Below, one piece after another: positions 18,236 to 26,790 of a DNA stretch of 64,000 bases. Each line of letters begins with the position of its first letter. Within the stretch, counting starts at the first letter, position 1. This DNA is from Nonomuraea thailandensis (GTDB taxonomy: Bacteria > Actinomycetota > Actinomycetes > Streptosporangiales > Streptosporangiaceae). The stretch is from positions 558,001 to 622,000 of the forward strand of contig NZ_JAMZEB010000001.1 in the NCBI RefSeq assembly GCF_024172165.1, written 5' to 3'. A program made the translations under genes and the position numbers. The notes under the pieces were generated by a model, which ran no database searches, was not told where the DNA came from, and saw only the letters and a list, made by a program, of their open reading frames with translations.

Positions 18236-18340
18236 GTGAAGTCGGACCGGGGCGCCGTGCCGGTGTTTCCATGGGCGGGTTTCCCCGGTCCGCTTCCCGA
18301 ACCGGACGTGCGCCTCGTCGACGCATCCGGCTCTCCACAA
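18236..18340 (-). ncRNA. Group II intron domains V and VI
   Basis: The minus strand reads gagccggatgcgtcgacgag, then gcgcacgtccggttcgggaa. This pairs into the conserved domain V hairpin (gagccggatgcg with gcacgtccggttc). A second GC-rich hairpin (domain VI) follows, leading to the 3' splice site. Domain V is the catalytic core of the ribozyme. The exact stems were judged by eye. Confidence 0.8.
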
Positions 18341-19508
18341 GTCGCGCTGGGTCTGTGCTGTTTGTTCCTCATGCGACGTTCGGCCACGGGGATGGGATCT
18401 TGGCTCCCCGGTAGCGGTAGCGGGTGGTCCGCACCTTGCCGGGGTTAAACATGATCACGTCACCGTCGGCGGGCCACCATCCGTTTCCGCAGTAGCGTCG
18501 GCGGAGTTCCCTCCAGGTAATTCCGGGGTGTTTGCGGCGTATCCAGGCGATGACCTGTCGCCAGGTGAAGGCGCGCAGGTAGCCGAAGGAGATGCTGGAC
18601 ACCCCAGGTTGAAAGTGGTTGGTCCAGCCCCGCAGCACCGGGTTGAGCTGGCGTAGCAGGGCTTCGAGCGGCAGGTTGATGTTCTGTCGGCACCGGGTCT
18701 TCACCTTGCCGATCACAGCTGCGAGAGCCTTGCGTGAGGGGTAGGTGTAGACGTAGCGCCGGTTGGTGCCTCGTTTACGGCGGCGCTGGATGTGCCAGCC
18801 GAGGAAGTCGAGACCCTCGTCGATGTGGGTAATCAGGGTCTTGTCCTCCGACAGGCGCAACCCCATCGCGGACAGCACCCCGGCGATCTCGTCCCGCAGA
18901 GCCTCCGCGTCGGCCCTGGTGCCCGACACGACCAGGCACCAATCGTCGGCATATCTGGTCAGCCGGTAGTTCGGCAGCCCATGGCGACGACGGGTGAGCC
19001 GGTCGTTGCGGCTCGCGCCCGGCCCGCCCGAAGCCTGGGCGATGTACTCGTCCAGGACGGACAAGGCCACGTTGCTGAGTAACGGGGACAGGATCGAACC
19101 CTGCGGGGTTCCGGCGTCGGTCCTTCGCAGTACGCGATCCTCGTCGAGGATCCCGGCCTTGAGAAATGCCTTCACCAGAGCCAGAACGCGTTTGTCTCCC
19201 ACACGCGCCCGCACCCGGCCCATGAGGGCGGAGTGCGAGATCTCGTCGAAACAGGCCTTGATGTCGCCTTCCACGACCCACTCATAGGAGCGGGAGGTGA
19301 AATGGCGGATCTCGGTCACCGCATCATGGGTCCGGCGGTTCGGGCGAAACCCGTAGGAACACGGGAGAAATCCGCCTCGAAAATCGGCTCCAACACCAGC
19401 TTCAAGGACGCCTGAACCACCCGGTCCCGAACAGTGGAGATCCCCAGGCGGCGACGCTTGGTCGTGCCCGGTTTCGGGATCATCCGTTCCCTTGTCGGTA
19501 ACGGGCGG

Positions 19509-20926
19509 TTGCGTCCACGAGAGTGGTGTACGAGTTTGAACTGCTCACAGGCGTGGCGCCGTGAAATGGCGACGGCCATCGCGTGATCCTTCGAAGGCGC
19601 AAACCAAGATCGAAGGAGACCACGTGATGGCCGCGGACAACAGTGTGACGCCCGAGCAATGGCTGGCGCAGCAGATCCAGACCGGTGACCCCGACTTGTT
19701 GCGATCCATGGTGAAGACCATGGCCGAGACGTTGATGTCGGCCGAGGCCGACAACCTGTGCGGGGCTGGCTACGGCCAGCGCAGCGACGAGCGGACCAAC
19801 CGGCGCAACGGCTACCGCACCCGCGAGTGGGACACCCGCGCGGGCTCGATCGAGCTGGCCATCCCGAAGCTGCGCTCGGGCTCGTACTTCCCGGAGTGGC
19901 TGCTGGAACGCCGGCGGCGGGCCGAGCAGGCGCTGATCAGCGTCGTGGCCACCAGCTACCTGCTCGGTGTCTCCACCCGGCGCGTGGACAAGCTGATCGA
20001 GCAGCTCGGTATCAAGCACATCTCCAAGAGCCAGGTCTCTCAGATGGCCAAGACGCTGGATGAGCAGGTCGAGGCGTTCCGCACCCGGGCACTCGATGCC
20101 GGCCCGTACACCTTCGTCTGGCTGGACGCCCTGACCCAGAAGGTGCGCGAGGGCGGCCGCATCGTCAACGTGCACGTCCTAGTCGCCACCGGGGTGAACG
20201 CCGACGGCCGGCGCGAGATCCTCGGCCTGGACGTCACCAGCGCCGAGGACGGCGCGGGCTGGCTGGCGTTCCTGCGCGGCCTCGTCGCGCGCGGCCTGGC
20301 CGGTGTTCAGCTGGTCATTTCCGATTGTCACGCCGGGCTGGTGGCGGCGATCGGTGCCACGCTGGCGGGTGCGTCGTGGCAGCGGTGCCGCAGTCACTAC
20401 CTGCGAAACTTGCTGACCTGCGTGAACAAGTCGGCGCAGCCGTTCGTGGCCACCCTGGTCCGCACCCTGTTCGACCAGCCCGACGCTGCCTCGGTGCGCG
20501 CCCAGCACGCCTGGGTCGTGCAAACGCTGGAGGCCAAGCACCCGGCCGCCGCCGAGCATCTCGACGCCGCACGCGAGGACCTGATCGCCTTCGCCGCCTT
20601 CCCGCGCGAGATCTGGCCCCAGATCTGGTCCAATAATCCGCAGGAACGGCTGAACAAAGAGATCCGCCGCCGCACCGACGTGGTCGGTATCTTCCCCGAT
20701 CGATCCTCGGTCATCCGGCTGGTCGGCGCGGTGCTGGCTGAGCAGACCGACGAATGGGTCGAAGCCCGCCGCTACATGGGCCTGGACATCCTCGCCAAGG
20801 CCCGCATCCGAGTCGTCCCCAGCGACACACCAGCCCAGAACCCGCTTCCGCAGACACTTACCGCTTAACCTGCAGAAACAGGATCACGCGAAGATCGATT
20901 CATACACCACGTCCGTGGACGTGACC
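19509..20926 (+). mobile_element. IS256-family insertion sequence within the intron's reverse transcriptase gene
   Basis: A 1.42-kb element with imperfect terminal inverted repeats: left gcgtccacgagagtggtgta (from 19511) and right, on the other strand, acgtccacggacgtggtgta (ending near 20924). The direct repeat taacgggcgg flanks it (19499-19508 and 20927-20936); 8-10 bases of it are target duplication. It carries one intact transposase gene and appears recent, because the interrupted gene can be rejoined without loss. Confidence 0.88.
19627..20868 (+). CDS. IS256-family (Mutator-type) transposase, intact
   Basis: A 413-aa DDE transposase starting MAADNSVTPEQWLAQQ; an in-frame extension upstream lies within the left end and is unlikely. 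The catalytic acids are visible in FVWLDALTQKV, LVISDCHAGLVAAI and NPQERLNKEIRRRTDVVG, and the C-HYLRN region (RCRSHYLRNLLT) is typical. The length is normal for IS256. It belongs to a different subgroup from the 47.3-kb copy. It is probably functional. Confidence 0.93.
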   Translation: MAADNSVTPEQWLAQQIQTGDPDLLRSMVKTMAETLMSAEADNLCGAGYGQRSDERTNRRNGYRTREWDTRAGSIELAIPKLRSGSYFPEWLLERRRRAEQALISVVATSYLLGVSTRRVDKLIEQLGIKHISKSQVSQMAKTLDEQVEAFRTRALDAGPYTFVWLDALTQKVREGGRIVNVHVLVATGVNADGRREILGLDVTSAEDGAGWLAFLRGLVARGLAGVQLVISDCHAGLVAAIGATLAGASWQRCRSHYLRNLLTCVNKSAQPFVATLVRTLFDQPDAASVRAQHAWVVQTLEAKHPAAAEHLDAAREDLIAFAAFPREIWPQIWSNNPQERLNKEIRRRTDVVGIFPDRSSVIRLVGAVLAEQTDEWVEARRYMGLDILAKARIRVVPSDTPAQNPLPQTLTA

Positions 20927-21852
20927 TAACGGGCGGAAACTGCGGTCCTTGATCTCGGTCCGCAGCCGGTCGAGAAACACCTCGACTCCTACTTCGGCCT
21001 CCACGTAGTAGGCATTCTGCCCATCTACGCCAGCCGTGCGAGCTCCCTTGTTGCCCCGCACCCGATCCCATGCCACCAGCAAGAAGCCGGGATCGGCGAC
21101 GAGATTGAACAGATCATCGAACCTGCGATGAGGATCATCACTGGCCCACCGATGCAGCTTGGTCTGGATCTCCAGTACCCGGCGCTCAGCCTTGAGCAGA
21201 GCGTGTGCCAGTTCGTCGGTATTCACCGGCGGCCTCCTGGTCTTCCAGCACTTCGGCTGCTGACTTGCTGGTCCCCTTCGCCCTGTGACCGGCTTCCCGG
21301 TCTCCGTGACGGGTCGTAACGCCCGCGACTACTACGAGACCTCCGCCCCATCCGGCGCCCTCAGCGGACGACGCGCCTGCCCGTTCCCGTGCTGGCCGCA
21401 CGGGACTGGGGCGACACCGGATGGTTCCCACGTTCACCGCATCACCGATCGACGGGGGTCGGCGCCCAGCTCTGCCCCAGCGGTATCGCCACGACTACGC
21501 CGTGGGCCTTCACCGTGGCCTCCTGCCGGAAGGCATCCATCCCGGCTCGGAGTTCCCGCCCGGCATTGCGCCGAACGGTGCGCACCGCAACCCAGCCCAG
21601 ATCCGCCAGGTTCGAGCTGGAGGGCCGATTGAGGGGCTTTAAGCACTGGTTTCTCACGTACGCCTTTCCGTCTCGCTGGCCGAACCCGCGCTGTCTGGCA
21701 GTGCCAGCGCGTCTCGGCGTTGTCAGGGCTGCTTCCCGCCCTTCCCGGCGTCTCCCGGGTCAGGCTGCCCTCAGCTTCACCCGGCTGCCACGACAGCCTG
21801 AGTGGTGGAGGTCTTCCACCTCCACTCGGTCATGCAGCGCCTCGTGGCGCAC

Positions 21853-22050
21853 GATGCCATCGGCCCACAGGTAGACGTAGTCGACGCCGGACAGGTCGCG
21901 GGCGGCGAAGGCGCGCTGTTCGGCCGTCCACTGCTCGGTGAGTTTGGTGATGACCGGCGCCGACAGCCCGTTACTGGTGCCGAGGAACTGGCCCAGCGCC
22001 GGGACGAAGTCGCCGGTGGACAGGCCGTGCAGGTAGAGCAGCGGCACTAC
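21853..22050 (-). pseudogene. IS256-family transposase, 5' fragment upstream of the intron
   Basis: The minus strand reads VVPLLYLHGLSTGDFVPALG, then QFLGTSNGLSAPVITKLTEQ and DLSGVDYVYLWADGI, ending at the intron 5' splice site. It aligns without gaps to the intact copy (VLPLLYLHGLSSGDFAPALG). The first 100 or so residues of the transposase and the outer inverted repeat are missing, replaced at about 22050 by an ISAs1-type fragment. The host transposon was therefore already truncated or recombined. Confidence 0.82.
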
Positions 22051-22570
22051 TTTGGGCGAGCACGGCCTGGGTGTCGTGCCGGACGGCGGCCAGCAGGTGA
22101 GTGACACTGTCGCCGGTACGGCTGCCGCGCAGAGTCTTGCCGTCCACGGCCAGGCCGAGCAGGGGTGATTTGGCGGCAGTGATCGTCTGGGTGGTCGTTT
22201 CCGGCGAGTGGCCGGTAGTGATCGCGGCGAGGTAGGCGCAGGTTGCGGCGTCGAAGACGTCGCCGTCCAGGCGGGCCGGCAGCCGCCCGAGGGTGCTGGC
22301 GGCCAGCCGGGTGGTGGCCGGAAGTCCGAGCTGGGTGCGCAGGCCGGGGTCGTATCCGGTGATGATCCGGGTGATCTTCGCCATGGATGCCGCTCCGCCG
22401 AGGACGGCGAGCAGGGACAACGCGAGCAGGGGGCCGAGCTGGTAGCGACGTCCTCGGCGGTGGCGTGGGCCGGGTACGGCATCCAGCACCTCGGCCAGGG
22501 TGGGCAGGTCGTAGGCGGGGTCGGTGAGGGTGACGTGCTCCAGGTGGCGGGGAGCACGTCGATCGGGGAT
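22051..22570 (-). pseudogene. ISAs1-family transposase N-terminal fragment
   Basis: The minus strand reads YQLGPLLALSLLAVLGGAAS, KITRIITGYDPGLRTQLGL and LLGLAVDGKTLRGSRTGDSV followed by HLLAAVRHDTQAVLAQ. This is the front half of an ISAs1-type transposase up to the first catalytic aspartate (VDGK). It ends abruptly at the junction with the IS256 fragment, out of frame with it. The start region near 22490-22570 is in a shifted frame. Confidence 0.75.
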
Positions 22571-22680
22571 GATGTCACGCGAACGCGGCCCCTGTTCTTG
22601 ATCGACTGGCTAGACACCGACGATCATGAGCGGTCGCGTTTGTCATCTCCGCACCTGGGCGCCCTACTTGCCCACCCGGC

Positions 22681-22896
22681 TCAGGGGTGCAGCAGTCTCA
22701 CCAGTCGAGAACGTAACGGCCCTGGGTCGCCGGTGCCGGCATTTTCGTCGGCGTCAGCTTGTCGCAGCCAGTTCTGCAGATGCGAGCGGCTGACGCCCAG
22801 GTCCTCGGCAAGCTGGAGGAGCGGTTTGTCACCTTGGTGCGCGAGTTCGACCGCGCGCCGCCGGAATTCGGGAGGGTGTGGCGAGGGCTTGGGGAC
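22681..22896 (-). pseudogene. IS3-family OrfA (HTH_Tnp_1) remnant
   Basis: One minus-strand frame reads VPKPSPHPPEFRRRAVELAH, then QLAEDLGVSRSHLQNWLRQA and a stop after LVRLLHP. This is the helix-turn-helix half of an IS3 OrfA. There is no start codon with a ribosome binding site and no OrfB. Confidence 0.65.
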
Positions 22897-22910
22897 ACCC
22901 TCCTATGATC

Positions 22911-23376
22911 AAGGAGACCTCGGGCCCAGCGTCCGAAGAACGGGTGGAAGCTCCGTCTAGCCTGCGTTCCGCATAATTCACCTTGCCTGGAGGCACGAAA
23001 CATAGGATGAGCTGCAGGTTTTCCATCGACTGCCCGAATCGTTCGTTTCTCTAGGAGTCCACAACAGTCCAGGTCAGCAACGCGGTCGATCGGGCCGAGG
23101 GGCCGACAATGGGCCGAAGAACAGCGGTGGCAAATCCCTGCAAGCAGGGGCAAGTTGCCGACCTCCGAGTGGCGTGTGGCATCGACGCCCTATCGTCGAT
23201 GCTGCGGCGGTCCGGGCCAGGACATGGGTCAGATTCCGAAGAGAGCGCCGTATGGCCTCTCCACCTGCGGAAATGCCAGAGCCTAGAGAAACGGCCTGTG
23301 GCCGCCGAGAAGGTGAAGCCACAGGCCAGCAGGCATGCCGTCGCTCCAGAGGTCCCGAATTACGCGGAACGCGGGT
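22911..23376. other. Non-coding stretch upstream of the mobile cluster
   Basis: Short frames here are not supported by codon pattern or by any recognisable motif. The region follows the stop codon of the MFS gene and probably holds its terminator and mobile-element debris. I see nothing else. Confidence 0.4.
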
Positions 23377-24591
23377 CTAGGTTTCCCGAAAGCTGCGGGA
23401 CGTCAGCGCCGCAACGCCGATGGTGATGAGGAGTAGCCCATCGATGAGGGCGATGGTGGCGGGTCCCGTCACCTCGGCAAGCCCACCGGTCCCTGCAAAG
23501 GTCGCTATAACGCTCAGGTTCTGAGTGAGAGTCATTGTGGCTGTCGTGCGGGACAGATGTGATTGAGGGGACGCGTTGATCGCCAGTGGGGTGAGATGGG
23601 TGGCCGCGAGGCCGTAGCCTAGTCCGGCCACCGACGATCCGACGATTCCGATGGCAAGGTTAGGTGTCAGGGCGATGATTCCTATTCCTAGGCCCATGGT
23701 GACGATTCCGGCTGCCGAAGTGGGGCCGAGACGGTGCAGTACTCCGTACCGTGCGATCAGAATCGCCACGAGGAAGAAGGTTCCGCTCTGGGAAGCGACA
23801 AGCCATCCGACCGCAGTCACTTCCCAATGGTGCATCCGCGCAAGCAGCGGTAGGAGGAGAGGTGCCGCGGGAGCGAAGAACGCTGCCGCCCCGGCCATGA
23901 CCAGGAGCGAAGGCCTCAGCAGAGGATCTCGCGCCGCGAGCAGGATCCCGTCGCGGGCCTCTAGGAAGAGGTTTACTCGCTGCTCCGATGGCGGTGGGGT
24001 GACGCCTGGCCGGACGGCCAGCAGCGTCACGATGACCACGGTGTAGGCTACAGCGTTGATCAGTGCAGCTCCTGTGAGGCCGCTGACGCCAGCTATCACA
24101 CCGCCCAAGGGGGCCCCGGCGAAGGCCGCCATCTGTTGCCCCGCCTTCTGAGTAGCATGCGCACGCGGTAGCTCATCCTGACGGACCAGCCTGCGCACCA
24201 TCGAGGTCGAAGCAGGCAGATAGAAACCGTTGCTCGTTCCGACGATCATGCTGTAGCTGGCCAGTACCCAAACGGTGGTGCCCGCGAGCACGATGATGGC
24301 GGCCAGACTAAGTGAAGCCACCACAGCCACCGTCAAGGTGCTGAGCATGACGCGGTGGGGACCCACCCGATCCGCGACGGCGCCTCCGATCGGCAGGAGG
24401 ATCATCTGAGGGATGACTCCGCATGCCAGCACGATCCCCGCGACACCGCCGCCGTGTACGGTCGCCGCCCATGGCAGAGCGATGGAGAAAGCGACGTTAC
24501 CGGTTGTGGCTAGCGTGGTGCCACAGACCCATCTCTTGAAGTGAGAGGGTAGCGGCCCTTTGACGGCCGTCGTGGATCGGGTGGAAGTCAC
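23377..24591 (-). CDS. MFS efflux transporter (MFS_3/EntS-like)
   Basis: A 404-aa membrane protein with twelve predicted helices. The GTG start overlaps the stop of the upstream HExxH-family frame (GTGA), so the two are translationally coupled. The MFS motif A-like loop is GGAVADRVGPHRVML between helices 2 and 3, and a second copy-like loop (LIARYGVLHRLGPTSAAG) follows the central domain. It resembles exporters of siderophores and antibiotics in the MFS_3 group. Its partner suggests export of, or resistance to, a peptide product, but the substrate is unknown. Confidence 0.88.
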   Translation of the reverse strand: MTSTRSTTAVKGPLPSHFKRWVCGTTLATTGNVAFSIALPWAATVHGGGVAGIVLACGVIPQMILLPIGGAVADRVGPHRVMLSTLTVAVVASLSLAAIIVLAGTTVWVLASYSMIVGTSNGFYLPASTSMVRRLVRQDELPRAHATQKAGQQMAAFAGAPLGGVIAGVSGLTGAALINAVAYTVVIVTLLAVRPGVTPPPSEQRVNLFLEARDGILLAARDPLLRPSLLVMAGAAAFFAPAAPLLLPLLARMHHWEVTAVGWLVASQSGTFFLVAILIARYGVLHRLGPTSAAGIVTMGLGIGIIALTPNLAIGIVGSSVAGLGYGLAATHLTPLAINASPQSHLSRTTATMTLTQNLSVIATFAGTGGLAEVTGPATIALIDGLLLITIGVAALTSRSFRET

Positions 24592-25049
24592 GACGATTCT
24601 GGTACTCGATGGGGTTCGATGGTTGATACGAGTGCGCGACCGGCCTCGGTCAATGGAAGTTCTGCAACGACGGTGGCGTGTGCGGCGATCAGGTCTTCGC
24701 GCGCTCGCATCACCCGCTCAGGAATGGCGTGCTTGCCTAGTCGGGCATGCCATTCACACAGGCGTGCAAGGACGAACAGTTGATGAAGGAGGCCGACGGC
24801 GGGGCGGGGATCTTCCCGCAGCGGGGTCTCATAGAGCTTGCCGCCGTCGTCGAGGAGGCAAGGCGTGCTGGCGAGAATGCTGTTCAGTCGGACGTGGGAG
24901 GATTCATGAACGATTTCCTCCGCGAGTTTGGCAATAGGCTCCGAAAGCTCGACCGCCCTGAGAGCGAAACTGCCCCTCGGAGAGCATCTTCTCTGGCAAC
25001 GCACCACTCCACGTGCCGTACCGAACAACCGGAACGAACGTAGCGGCAC
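24588..25049 (-). pseudogene. C-terminal fragment of an HExxH-motif (aKG-HExxH-type) protein
   Basis: The frame covers 153 codons, of which about 140 look genuine. The metal-binding motif is in EIVHESSHVRLNSILAS, followed by ETPLREDPRPAVGLLHQLFV and LARLCEWHARLG. This is typical of the HExxH domain proteins found in actinomycete RiPP clusters, some of which are 2-oxoglutarate-dependent peptide beta-hydroxylases. Intact members are several hundred residues long, and here the N-terminal half is missing. The remaining C-terminus is coupled to the MFS gene. It is probably a broken remnant of a RiPP-associated locus. Confidence 0.6.
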
Positions 25050-25143
25050 TGATCACCAACCAGTCACACGCGGCCGTTTGCGCAGGTCAGAACCAACTTT
25101 GTTGGAAATTTCTTCCTTGCTACCGGGACCCCGGACATAGATC

Positions 25144-25281
25144 ATGCTGGCCATGGTGCGGGCCGAGTTCCGCCGCGAGGTGCTAGCCTTCGACGCCGAG
25201 GATCCGGTCTTGATGCCAGCGCGTGCCGCGCAACCGGCTGCTGCGGCCGGGCCCAGCCCCTCATTGCGACGGTCAGCGTAG
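25144..25281 (+). pseudogene. Short N-terminal remnant of an integrase-like protein
   Basis: The plus strand encodes MVRAEFRREVLAFDAEDPVL, then loses similarity and stops. This peptide resembles the start of an actinomycete tyrosine-integrase family that continues into a cysteine-rich segment. It overlaps the 3' end of the LLM oxidoreductase gene by 9 bases on the opposite strand. The identification rests on one short block, so it is tentative. Confidence 0.3.
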
Positions 25282-26193
25282 GCCCTGGGCATCCAGGTCG
25301 ACGATCTTCGTGACCAGGCGGTCGATCGTCGCCCAGTCGGCGTCGCTCTGGCCTGGCCGTCGGTCCTGGCCCTTCTCCGTGGTGTCGAAGATGACGTACT
25401 CGGCCCCGACCTTGGCCAGGGCCGAGAGGTCAGAGCCGATTTGGAGCACGTTGCCCTCTCCGATCCGTCGGCTCTCCTCGTCGAGAGCATGGTCGGTGAT
25501 GGCTAGCTTGATCCGTGGGCACAGCGACGGGACGGCCTTGCCCTCACGCTCCGCGATGCGACGCAGCTGCGGGATGCCGACGTGCAGCAGCCACGGCATG
25601 GTGACCGAGGTCGGGTGGTACGCGTTGCCGAGTCGTACCGCCCTGGCGATCGCGCGGGTACTGTGCCCGCCGACCCAGATCGGTGGATGCGGGCGCTGGA
25701 CCGGCTTCGGCTGCGTGGCGACCTGGTGGAATCGGAGGTCACCGGTCGCTCGACTCACGGTTTCCCCTGTCCAGAAGTCGAGGATGATCCGGAGGTACTC
25801 GTCGGTGCGCTCGCCGCGACCGCCGAAGGGGACGCCCAACGCCTCGAACTCGCTCTCCGCCCAGCCCGCACCGACACCGAGAATCAGCCGGCCGCCGCTG
25901 AGCTGATCGAGGTTCGCGGTCACCCGAGCGGTGAGCAGGGGATGCCGGTAGGGCACGATGAGCACTGTGGTGCCCAACTGGATCCTGCTGGTGCTTCCGG
26001 CGAGCCAGGACAAGGTCGTCAACGGTTCGTAGAAAGGCGCTGGGAAGCCCGCCTGCACCTGTGGAGTCAGGGCAACATGATCGGACACCATCAGCGTGTG
26101 AAAGCCGTACTGCTCCGCTCGCAGCGCCCAGGAAAGTAGGGACTGTGGATCGGCGTCCGCTCCGAAGTTCGGCAGGTTCAGACCGAACTTCAT
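25273..26193 (-). CDS. LLM-class F420/FMN-dependent oxidoreductase
   Basis: A 306-aa protein starting MKFGLNLPNFGADADPQS; ggagg precedes the ATG. It is a TIM-barrel luciferase-like monooxygenase/reductase: SDHVALTPQV, LGTTVLIVPYRHPLLTARV, LILGVGAGWAESEFEALGV and PPIWVGGHSTRAIARA are the usual landmarks. Actinomycete members commonly use F420. It is the last gene of the minus-strand catabolic operon, after a shortened duplicate region, and could carry out a redox step on the pathway substrate. Substrate unknown. Confidence 0.9.
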   Translation of the reverse strand: MKFGLNLPNFGADADPQSLLSWALRAEQYGFHTLMVSDHVALTPQVQAGFPAPFYEPLTTLSWLAGSTSRIQLGTTVLIVPYRHPLLTARVTANLDQLSGGRLILGVGAGWAESEFEALGVPFGGRGERTDEYLRIILDFWTGETVSRATGDLRFHQVATQPKPVQRPHPPIWVGGHSTRAIARAVRLGNAYHPTSVTMPWLLHVGIPQLRRIAEREGKAVPSLCPRIKLAITDHALDEESRRIGEGNVLQIGSDLSALAKVGAEYVIFDTTEKGQDRRPGQSDADWATIDRLVTKIVDLDAQGLR

Positions 26194-26477
26194 CGCGTCA
26201 CCTCCAGCAACGCGGGCGCCGGCTCGCACAGCCGATCCTGGCACAGCACTCGCCCATCCCTGATCGGTCGGCCGACGCCAGCATCGAGATGTTCGGCAAC
26301 GCGGGAGCCGATCGCCTCGGCATCACCCCAGGCGACGAGCCGGTCCACCAGTTGAACGCCACCTCCGGACGCGATTTCCGTAGCGGCTCGCCGGGCATCG
26401 GCGGCCGGCACCCAATCGAGCGCGCCAAGCCAGACACCGACCCGGCCGATCAGTTGCGCGGTGGCACGACCTGTCAT
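26190..26477 (-). pseudogene. Internally deleted copy of the LLM oxidoreductase at 28.2-29.1 kb
   Basis: The first 37 residues (MTGRATAQLIGRVGVWLGAL and on to ATEI) are nearly identical to the intact LLM gene. They are followed directly by its last part (QLVDRLVAWGDAEAIGSRVA to LLEVTR). About 190 codons are missing, but the join is in frame, so a 95-aa product could still be made. It would lack most of the barrel and cannot be an active enzyme. Its stop overlaps the next LLM start by 4 bases, copying the arrangement of the parent. Confidence 0.88.
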
Positions 26478-26494
26478 CGCAGTTCCCTTCCCTA

Positions 26495-26780
26495 TCACTT
26501 CACCAGGCCCCGCTCCCGAAGCTCGGCAATCGTCCCCGGATCAAGCCCCAGTTCGGCCAGGACCGCATCGGTATCACGACCGAGCGGCCGACCGGTGCCG
26601 CGGACACCACCCGGAGTCCGGCTCATCCGCCACATCACGTTCTGCATACGCATCGGGCCGAGATCCTCGTCCTCGACCGTGGTGACCAGTTCGAGCATCA
26701 AGCAGATCAGCGTGCTCGGCCCGCTCCCTGCCGGTGGCGAACCACTGCTCATCGACCACCTCGGGACACGACATCGATGG
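26495..26780 (-). pseudogene. C-terminal fragment of a duplicated CaiB-type CoA-transferase
   Basis: It carries near-identical copies of two pieces of the intact gene at 29.1-30.3 kb: VVDEQWFATGRERAEHADLL and, after an out-of-frame deletion, LELVTTVEDEDLGPMRMQNV to the C-terminal RERGLVK. The catalytic N-terminal domain is absent. It is immediately upstream of the deleted LLM copy, so both come from one duplicated segment. Confidence 0.85.
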
Positions 26781-26790
26781 GGCGGTGTCG

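Larger units (their letters stand above)
18369..21226 (-). pseudogene. ltrA: Group II intron reverse transcriptase/maturase, split and frameshifted
   Basis: The N-terminal part (21226 down to about 20937; VNTDELAHALLKAERRV, then WDRVRGNKGARTAGVDG) and the remainder (from about 19500; RERMIPKPGTTKRRRLGIST) are separated by an IS256-family element. Joining at the target repeat restores RSFRPLPTRERMIPK. A further one-base loss near 19364 separates DFS from CSYGFRPNRRTHDAV. Downstream the frame is open and has RT motifs TPQGSILSPLLSN and RYADDWCLV, plus a maturase domain. There is no HNH endonuclease domain. The product cannot be made from this copy, so mobility or splicing would need help in trans. 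Confidence 0.88.
18236..21852 (-). mobile_element. Group II intron, itself interrupted by an IS256-family element
   Basis: On the minus strand the intron starts with gtgcgccacg at 21852, matching the GUGYG rule, and ends with a pyrimidine-rich ...cttcac at 18236. Joining the flanks gives ggcatc/cacgtcaac, exactly the uninterrupted sequence in the intact IS256 copy (junction at 47896/47897). Inside are a reverse transcriptase/maturase gene and a domain V-like sequence near the 3' end. Without the nested element (about 1.43 kb with its target duplication) the intron is about 2.2 kb. The intron is on the same strand as its host gene, as required for splicing. Confidence 0.9.
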
